Assembly (NCBI GenBank): GCA_900143635.1
Contig: FREY01000003.1
Location: 186,001 to 250,000 of the forward strand
DNA length: 64,000 bases
Direction of reading: 5' to 3'
DNA from: Rhodobacteraceae bacterium Alg231-04
GTDB lineage: Bacteria; Pseudomonadota; Alphaproteobacteria; Rhodobacterales; Rhodobacteraceae
Made by a program: the position numbers and the translations under genes. Shown here in pieces: positions 58,586 to 64,000 of this stretch; the first letter of the stretch is position 1; each line of letters begins with the position of its first letter. The notes under the pieces are model-generated. The model was not told the DNA's origin. It was given only the letters and a program-made list of their open reading frames with translations, and searched no databases.

Positions 58586-59625
58586 TTCTTCGCCCTCCTT
58601 GTGCTCAAATATCGTTCAGGGATTTCCCAGATGACCAAGTCAGGCAGGGTATCGGTATCCGCCATCTGATCCAAAAACAGATGCATTGGATGGAACGGGC
58701 CGCGGCCAACTTGGGAGTAATTCACGACATCGGCTTGTAACGCCGATTTCAAAAACCCTTCGAAATGGAAATCTTCGAGGGTCGAGTAACTGGTTCCAAC
58801 AAGGGCGATAGGAACCTCTGCGTCACCGAATAGTCCCATATTCCCTCGGTCTGCGTCTGGGATAGACATGGTGGAATAGGTCGAAATTTTTTCGGCTTTG
58901 GGTCCGACATTTGTCCAGACACCGGTATCGGCAAACGCCAAAAGATCACCCACGAATGGCGCGGTGCCGGTCTGTTGGGTTCGAAAGCCTGTCCGGCTGA
59001 AGTTCGTAGCATCCACCGTCCCCGCAACGGCGTTTGCCACAGCTTCGGCTCCCTCTGGGCTCCAATGTGTATCGGTTCGCAGATACGATGGGGTGCTTGG
59101 ATCCATAGTTTGCAGAACCTGTCCCGCGTCTACGACTGTAATGCCCATTTCCATGAGGGTTGCTTTGTGAGCCTCGTATCGGTTTTCGAATGCAGCAGAG
59201 CGGCCTGTCGGCAGTTTGGCCGACATCACGCGGGCCTTGTCCGGGACAAGCACAACAAGGAAATCTGCGCCGAAACTGCCAATGGTGCCTGCGATATCGC
59301 GAAGCTCTTCCTCAAAGTCAGGTGCTGCGCTCGGTTCTTCGAATTCTTCCGCCGAGTACAGCCAGCCGTCGACCCCGAGAATGGCCCCGTTGGCCACCTC
59401 ACCGAAGGCTGCAATCTTGAAGGCTGCCCAGGTTGTTCGTGAAAGGTCCCTCAAAGGGAAGGCATCGTCGAACCGGGTTTCATACAGGCGCTGACTGCTC
59501 CCATTTCCCAATTGCCAACCCAAGTTTGATACGGAGGCTGTCGAAAGGGCAATACTGCCTGGGACAGCCGTCAACAGAGTCAGTGTCGCAACAAGCGGCA
59601 CGGTTTTCTTTTGGTTGATTTGCAT
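58582..59625 (-). CDS. AlgJ-like periplasmic acetyltransferase
   Basis: 347 residues. An N-terminal membrane anchor or uncleaved signal (about 8-30) leads into an SGNH-like domain: LGVDGWLYSAEEFEE, then D185 and H187 (RTDTHWSPEGAEAVA) and nucleophile S279 (VGTSYS). This matches AlgJ, the acetyl carrier or transferase between AlgI and AlgX. There is no C-terminal carbohydrate-binding module, unlike the neighbour. ATG 59625 follows AAGG and lies 14 bp after the algI stop; an upstream start would run into algI. Confidence 0.8.
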   Translation of the reverse strand: MQINQKKTVPLVATLTLLTAVPGSIALSTASVSNLGWQLGNGSSQRLYETRFDDAFPLRDLSRTTWAAFKIAAFGEVANGAILGVDGWLYSAEEFEEPSAAPDFEEELRDIAGTIGSFGADFLVVLVPDKARVMSAKLPTGRSAAFENRYEAHKATLMEMGITVVDAGQVLQTMDPSTPSYLRTDTHWSPEGAEAVANAVAGTVDATNFSRTGFRTQQTGTAPFVGDLLAFADTGVWTNVGPKAEKISTYSTMSIPDADRGNMGLFGDAEVPIALVGTSYSTLEDFHFEGFLKSALQADVVNYSQVGRGPFHPMHLFLDQMADTDTLPDLVIWEIPERYLSTRRAKK

Positions 59626-59639
59626 GGCCTCGGCGCCTT

Positions 59640-61067
59640 TCAGAATTGGAAGTACAAAAAGGGAGAGTCGGATCGGGCCTGCATGATCAACCCGCACAGG
59701 GCAAACAGCGCGACAACTGTCAAACTTCGCAATTGCTGGTGTGCCGGGATCGTGACCGGTGAGAGGTTCGCGGCACGCAAACGCGCGTCAAACACGGGCC
59801 AGACGGTCAGTGTCACACCAATTGCAAGAAACAGCAGCTCGGTCGGGCGTATCAACAGCAGGGTTTCGGCAGTTAGCAAGAAACCGTTTTCAGCCAGCAT
59901 TCCTTTATAAATGTTGATCGCATGTGCAACAGTTTCAGCACGAAACATCACCCAGCCAATCATGACAAATGCCATTGTGAGCGGCCAGGCAAGGAAGCGA
60001 GGCCAGACCGGGTCTTGAGACTTGGACCCCAGTCGACGTTCCAGTGCCATTAAGCCTCCGTGCCATATGCCCCATAAAACAAAGGTCCAGTTTGCACCAT
60101 GCCATAGCCCGCCCAACACCATCGTCAGAACAAGGTTTCGGTAGGTCTTGAGCCCGCCGCCCCGGTTGCCGCCAAGTGGAATATACAGATAGTCACGCAG
60201 CCAGTTGGACAGGCTGATGTGCCAGCGCTGCCAGAATTCGGTTACCGACCGGCTGATATAAGGATTGTTGAAATTTTCGACAAAGCGGAACCCGATCATC
60301 AACCCCAAACCAATCGCCATGGCGGAATAACCGGCGAAATCAAAGAACAGCTGGATCGAATAGGTGAGGGCGGCCAGCCAGGCCTCTGCCATTGTTGGAT
60401 CTGGCAAGGCAAACAACCGGTCCGCCATGGGCGCGACTGAATCCGCTATCAGCAGCTTCATGGCCAGACCGACAACAAAGCGTTGCGTTCCCTTCGAGAA
60501 GGCGTCCAAGGAATGGGATCTATGAGTGAGTTGGTCAGCGAGATCCTTGTAGCGCAGGATCGGACCGGCGATGAGCTGGGGAAACAGAGTGGAGAATGCG
60601 AGAAAGTCGATCAGGCTGCGTGCTGGTGGCGCGTCTTTTCGCGAAACATCCAAGATGTAGCTGATCGACTGAAACACAAGAAACGACAGGCCGATGGGCA
60701 AGATGATTTCGGGAAGATCAAAGGAGGCTTCGGAAGTCCCTAATTTGGTCATCGCCGCCTCGAACGAGCCCGCAATGAAATACGCATATTTAAACCAGCC
60801 AAGGCACAGCAGATTTATTGAAACTCCGATCCGCACCGCCCACTGACGGTGCTTGGCATCAGCTGCACGGATAGAGACATATCCGGCCACAAAGCTGACA
60901 GCTGCAATCCCCAGAACCAGCAGAAGATATGTCGCCTTCCACCAGCCATAGAAGAGGCAGCTTCCGACCAGTATGACGGCCGTTCTGCGCGTGGCGGGCA
61001 CCACGAAATAAACTGCCAGAAACAGGGGCAGGAAGGCGAAGATGAACAGTGGCGTCGAAAAGATCAT
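59640..61067 (-). CDS. AlgI-like MBOAT acetyltransferase
   Basis: 475 residues, about 11 membrane helices. MBOAT protein that moves acetyl from a cytosolic donor across the membrane to AlgJ/AlgX. Marks: FWQRWHISLSNWLRDYLYIPLGGNRGG, LGGLWHGANWTFVLWGIWHGG, with H323 in LWHG at the place of the essential His322 of Pseudomonas AlgI, and H336. ATG 61067 has one base between it and the algF-like stop, so coupled. Same order as in Pseudomonas, where algI-algJ-algF are adjacent, though with algF first here. Confidence 0.9.
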   Translation of the reverse strand: MIFSTPLFIFAFLPLFLAVYFVVPATRRTAVILVGSCLFYGWWKATYLLLVLGIAAVSFVAGYVSIRAADAKHRQWAVRIGVSINLLCLGWFKYAYFIAGSFEAAMTKLGTSEASFDLPEIILPIGLSFLVFQSISYILDVSRKDAPPARSLIDFLAFSTLFPQLIAGPILRYKDLADQLTHRSHSLDAFSKGTQRFVVGLAMKLLIADSVAPMADRLFALPDPTMAEAWLAALTYSIQLFFDFAGYSAMAIGLGLMIGFRFVENFNNPYISRSVTEFWQRWHISLSNWLRDYLYIPLGGNRGGGLKTYRNLVLTMVLGGLWHGANWTFVLWGIWHGGLMALERRLGSKSQDPVWPRFLAWPLTMAFVMIGWVMFRAETVAHAINIYKGMLAENGFLLTAETLLLIRPTELLFLAIGVTLTVWPVFDARLRAANLSPVTIPAHQQLRSLTVVALFALCGLIMQARSDSPFLYFQF

Positions 61068-61068
61068 G

Positions 61069-61677
61069 TCATCCACCTGGGGCCAAGGAAACGACCGGCC
61101 CAAAGCTGTTTTCGATCAGTGATCCGCCATCAATTGTCGCGAGGAACGTCAGGTTTTGACCGCGACGTAGTCGAAGATCGAAGTCAGACAGGACTTGTTC
61201 ATCAGACACGCGCTCCATCGACAGGTGCGCTGAGACTGGATTCACTGAACGTGATGCGGCAGCCGCGCTCTGGACTGGCGCAATAACTTCAGGGCCTCCA
61301 TCTGAGACGGTCAACCGAACAGGCCCATCGGACGCATTCACGATGAAAAGGTGAACTTTGGACCGGTCACTTCGATCTGGTTCTGAAATCACTGTTTTGC
61401 CGTCGGGGAGGACCGAATGAAACAGTCCCTCTGGCGGCTCGACCAGCTCGGCTTGGCTCAACGCGATGTAAGTTGTCCCATACTCAGGGTCATAAGGGAT
61501 GCGGCTGCCAAACACAGTCAGTGCAGTGTCGGGTTCGCCCAAAAACCGAATGAAAACAGCATCCTTTGGCGGGAGGGTGTCATAAAGCGCTTCTTCACCT
61601 GCCAATCCGGCACCGGCCGCCACGACATTGAACGAAATTAGCAGTGTAGCGTGTTTCCAAGTCACATTATCAAACAT
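61069..61677 (-). CDS. AlgF-like protein
   Basis: 202 residues. Signal peptide about 1-26 (cleavage near GLAG), then a beta-rich periplasmic domain with EALYDTLPPKDAVFIRFLGE at the mature N-terminus and SKVHLFIVNASDGPVRLTVSDGG in the middle. The former is the usual AlgF opening (L-Y-P-G-AFVR-), the latter the VQLYNLSD-like segment. AlgF helps periplasmic acetyl transfer in Pseudomonas. AAGGGAC precedes ATG 61677. The call rests on pattern and position beside AlgI, so it is slightly less firm. Confidence 0.7.
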   Translation of the reverse strand: MFDNVTWKHATLLISFNVVAAGAGLAGEEALYDTLPPKDAVFIRFLGEPDTALTVFGSRIPYDPEYGTTYIALSQAELVEPPEGLFHSVLPDGKTVISEPDRSDRSKVHLFIVNASDGPVRLTVSDGGPEVIAPVQSAAAASRSVNPVSAHLSMERVSDEQVLSDFDLRLRRGQNLTFLATIDGGSLIENSFGPVVSLAPGG

Positions 61678-61845
61678 GGCTATGTCCCTTCTTTCACAGG
61701 GTTATTGGTATCACCCGCTGGTTCATTCCGTGCGCCGGTAGGGGGATAGGAGGAGTTCTCTTTTGGATACCCACTTACACATTGGGGGAGGTGGGACATT
61801 GCCCAGCGCAGCTGCGAACGGGTCAGAGATCTTGAGAACACGCCG

Positions 61846-62913
61846 TCAGTTCTGAAACTTAAGCACGGCCAATTCCCGTGAGATCAGTTTGATTGCATCG
61901 GACTTCAATGGACCGTGCCGACAGACGTCGATTATGCCGACGTCCTTGCAGAATGCTGCAATGGCTCTGATCGTCTTGCCGGTAAGAAAGCCAGATGCCG
62001 GACCCGGTTGGTAGCCAAGGCCGACAAGTTCGTGCTGGGTTTCCAGAACAAAGGCATTTTTGCTAATGCGTGAGGCAACGAAAAGCGCCCGCGCATAGTT
62101 TGGCTGTTCAATTTCACTAAGCACACTGGCGGCATCAGTTGAAAAGCTTTGTGGAGATCGTTCGGCCAACAAATACAGCGTTTCTTCGGACCAGGTTTTC
62201 CCACGCACGCCGTCCAGCCCAAGAAGCGCCTGACGGGTCGATCTGGTGTGATCATCCTTGTCACCAAAAATTCGGAGATAGGGTAGAAGTTTTTCGGCGA
62301 CTTTTGCGTCCCCGGCGTCGGTAAAGGAAATTGCCAATAGAATCAGCTCATCTTCGCTGTCGAGCCGACTGCCTGTTTTAGTTGCCGTATACAACACGCC
62401 TAGCAGAGCTGCCCGATCACCCTCTTTTGCCAGTGAAATCAAAGAGTCAGTAGCCTGTTCCGGCTTTGAAAACGGTCCGAGGTTGTTGATGGCATGCTGG
62501 GTCAAAAACTCTACCCGCGCGCCTCCTAGGTTCAGCGCAAGAGCCGTCTCAAAACTCGAGATCGCCTGATCGTACTGTCCAAGCCTGGCTTGCGTTTTTG
62601 CCAAAGCCAATAGCGAACGGTCATGACCCAGTTTAACTGCAGTCTCATAATATAACACCGCTTGGTTCGGGTCGACGGGGGTGCCTAGACCCTTGAGAGT
62701 GAAGTACCCAAGCCTGTCATAAGCCCGCGCGTAACCTTGATCGGCAAGGTTCGCCATCTCGGCAAAGGCTAGATCTTGGTTGGTCTCAAGCAGCGACAGC
62801 GCATCTGCATAACGGGCCCTGATCGATGTCATGTCCTGACTAGCCATCGACATTTGCGGGCCCGTTGCCAGAGTTAAAACACCACTGAACAGTAGTTTAG
62901 CGAATACATGCAT
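61846..62913 (-). CDS. Sel1/TPR-repeat periplasmic protein (AlgK-like position)
   Basis: 355 residues. Signal peptide about 1-24 (cleavage near MASQ), no lipobox Cys. Sel1/TPR repeats run from about 30 to 145 (ADQGYARAYDRLGYFTLKGLG and YYETAVKLGHDRSLLALAKT) and helical repeats continue to about 290. A C-terminal peptidoglycan-binding-like segment is suggested by GLGYQPGPASGFLTGKTIRAIAAF. AlgK in Pseudomonas is a TPR lipoprotein that helps assemble the export complex; this protein takes a similar place but is not a clear orthologue. GGGAG precedes ATG 62913. Confidence 0.75.
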   Translation of the reverse strand: MHVFAKLLFSGVLTLATGPQMSMASQDMTSIRARYADALSLLETNQDLAFAEMANLADQGYARAYDRLGYFTLKGLGTPVDPNQAVLYYETAVKLGHDRSLLALAKTQARLGQYDQAISSFETALALNLGGARVEFLTQHAINNLGPFSKPEQATDSLISLAKEGDRAALLGVLYTATKTGSRLDSEDELILLAISFTDAGDAKVAEKLLPYLRIFGDKDDHTRSTRQALLGLDGVRGKTWSEETLYLLAERSPQSFSTDAASVLSEIEQPNYARALFVASRISKNAFVLETQHELVGLGYQPGPASGFLTGKTIRAIAAFCKDVGIIDVCRHGPLKSDAIKLISRELAVLKFQN

Positions 62914-63168
62914 TGAATTCTCCCTTCACACTCCCTGAACAGATCCTAACGACGTGGCTGAAAGGTGCTGACCCTTCAAAGGGATAGGGTGCGGCGCGTT
63001 GGAACAGTTGGGGCGGCGCGGAACAGGCCTGAGGGGGCAAAACAGGGTGAGCTTAGGCCCCGTTTGGGCAGGTCAGCTATACCATTGAGAGAACCGTGTC
63101 TCCGCATGCGCCCGCGAAACCTCGCCTCGTACAAGTAAACTGACCGGGTGAGAGAGAAGGAGTTGTTC

Positions 63169-64000
63169 GTGAAAATCCGGCACGAAAGACCAATGTCAGA
63201 ACTGGCATTTCGCGTGCGTGCGCCGCTGCGTCTGGAGCTTTCGGACGGCAGTGAGGTTGTTGTGCGGGAATGGAGTCTTGTTGGGCTTCGCTTTGCGGAC
63301 GACGTGGACATCCTTCCTGTCACTGGCAACCTTGTCATTCCGTTTCAGGGGGTGGAGATCAAGTTTCCGGTGCGTCTTAAACAGGATGAAACATCGGGGG
63401 AGGCGCGTTTCGTGGACCTGACTGGGCGGCAACGCGAAACGCTCGCTTTGTTTTATCGGTCGATCCTCAACGGCCAAATGGCAGCAACGGATCAGATCAT
63501 CACCAGTCTGGATACGCCGGTTGACCTGGTTCCAATGGGTGAAACCGAGGAAGAGGAGAATGACGGTAAGGCAAAGGCAGTGCCCAGACGCCTGCGCGCA
63601 GCTTTCTCGCTTGGGATCTATGCCTTGGTTGCGGTTTTGGTTTTTGGACTTCTGGGGAGTCAGCTGTGGAACAGGCTGAACATCATTCGCCTCAATAGCG
63701 GCTACATCAGTGCACCCATCAGCCAATATGTTGCGGGGCAGGGAGCCTTTGTAGAAGAGATAAGGGTCACCCCCGGAGAGCGGGTCAAAGCGGGGCAGAC
63801 GCTCATCGTACTCAGTGATCCAAACAGATCCGCCGATGTTGAACAAATCCGCTCTGAGATCCGTCTTGCCAAAGCCCGATTGGCCGAGGCCCGGATTGCA
63901 CTGGAGGATTTTGAGGCCCGGATAGAAGGCAAACGCCGTCAACTGGTACGCATCTATCAGCAGGAACAGCGAAAACTCCGGTTGCGCCAATTCCTTGGTG
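63169..64000 (+). CDS. Alg44-like protein (PilZ-like, membrane, HlyD-type), truncated by the window
   Basis: 277 codons visible; runs off the right edge. GTG 63169 follows AGAAGGAG at 6 nt, better than ATG 63193. Residues 1-110 resemble a PilZ domain: R17-x3-R21 (like R17/R21 of Pseudomonas Alg44), then EWSLVG in place of the D-x-S-x2-G motif, with Glu for Asp. A membrane helix follows (147-165), then a biotinyl-lipoyl domain (178-215, GYISAPISQYVAGQGAFVEEI) and a coiled coil (222 onward). This is the Alg44 architecture, in which c-di-GMP switches on the polymerase Alg8. Divergent from the acetylation operon. Confidence 0.8.
   Translation, partial: MKIRHERPMSELAFRVRAPLRLELSDGSEVVVREWSLVGLRFADDVDILPVTGNLVIPFQGVEIKFPVRLKQDETSGEARFVDLTGRQRETLALFYRSILNGQMAATDQIITSLDTPVDLVPMGETEEEENDGKAKAVPRRLRAAFSLGIYALVAVLVFGLLGSQLWNRLNIIRLNSGYISAPISQYVAGQGAFVEEIRVTPGERVKAGQTLIVLSDPNRSADVEQIRSEIRLAKARLAEARIALEDFEARIEGKRRQLVRIYQQEQRKLRLRQFLG

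Overview
The window looks like a chromosomal segment of a marine alphaproteobacterium of the Rhodobacteraceae (Roseobacter group). This rests on high GC, a gene content typical of that group (Usg, DUF502, a heme A synthase, a CckA hybrid kinase, a Hint-domain protein, a TmpA/TmpB phosphonate pair), a recA promoter carrying the alphaproteobacterial LexA box GTTC-N7-GTTC, and CtrA-type TTAA-N7-TTAA sites. No insertion sequence, prophage, CRISPR array or rRNA operon was seen. One tRNA, tRNA-Gly(CCC), was found.

Left part (1-31 kb). It holds a YejA-like peptide-binding protein, a candidate small RNA, 3-hydroxybutyrate dehydrogenase, a DUF502 membrane protein, the pseudouridine catabolic pair psuK-psuG, a HupE/UreJ-like protein, a divergent ThiE-like protein, a TrmJ-like tRNA methyltransferase, heme A synthase, an M32 carboxypeptidase, gyrA, usg, a radical SAM protein, the zwf-pgl-pgi cluster, a thioesterase, the tRNA, a corrinoid-activation (RACo/DUF4445) protein, a CBS protein, a Hint protein, a family III CoA-transferase, guaB, an RsmB-like rRNA methyltransferase and the cell-cycle kinase cckA.

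Middle part (31-54 kb). It holds a sulfotransferase-like gene, recA (SOS-regulated) with a MOSC gene, alaS with two DUF1330 genes, a collagen-like Gly-Pro-rich protein, typA, an SMR transporter, a class II glutamine amidotransferase, a chemoreceptor with a multi-helix membrane sensor, a tandem-HD protein operon, and then the complete iscR-iscS-sufB-(small genes)-sufC-sufD-YIP1-YIP1-sufS iron-sulfur assembly operon. IscR lacks all three usual cluster-binding cysteines. A perfect palindrome resembling the Irr box lies upstream of iscR, and a chain of overlapping tiny ORFs lies between sufB and the YbjQ-like gene.

Right part (54-64 kb). First comes the phosphonate pair tmpA-tmpB with a divergent LysR regulator; by homology it converts 2-trimethylaminoethylphosphonate to glycine betaine and phosphate. 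From 57 kb to the right edge lies what I judge the most interesting locus: a set of alginate-type exopolysaccharide genes on the minus strand (Sel1/TPR protein, AlgF-like, AlgI-like MBOAT, AlgJ-like, AlgX-like), divergent from a truncated Alg44-like gene (PilZ-like domain, membrane segment, HlyD-type domain) that runs off the end. Together they suggest an acetylated, possibly c-di-GMP-controlled secreted polysaccharide. The synthase (Alg8), porin and epimerase would have to lie beyond the right edge.
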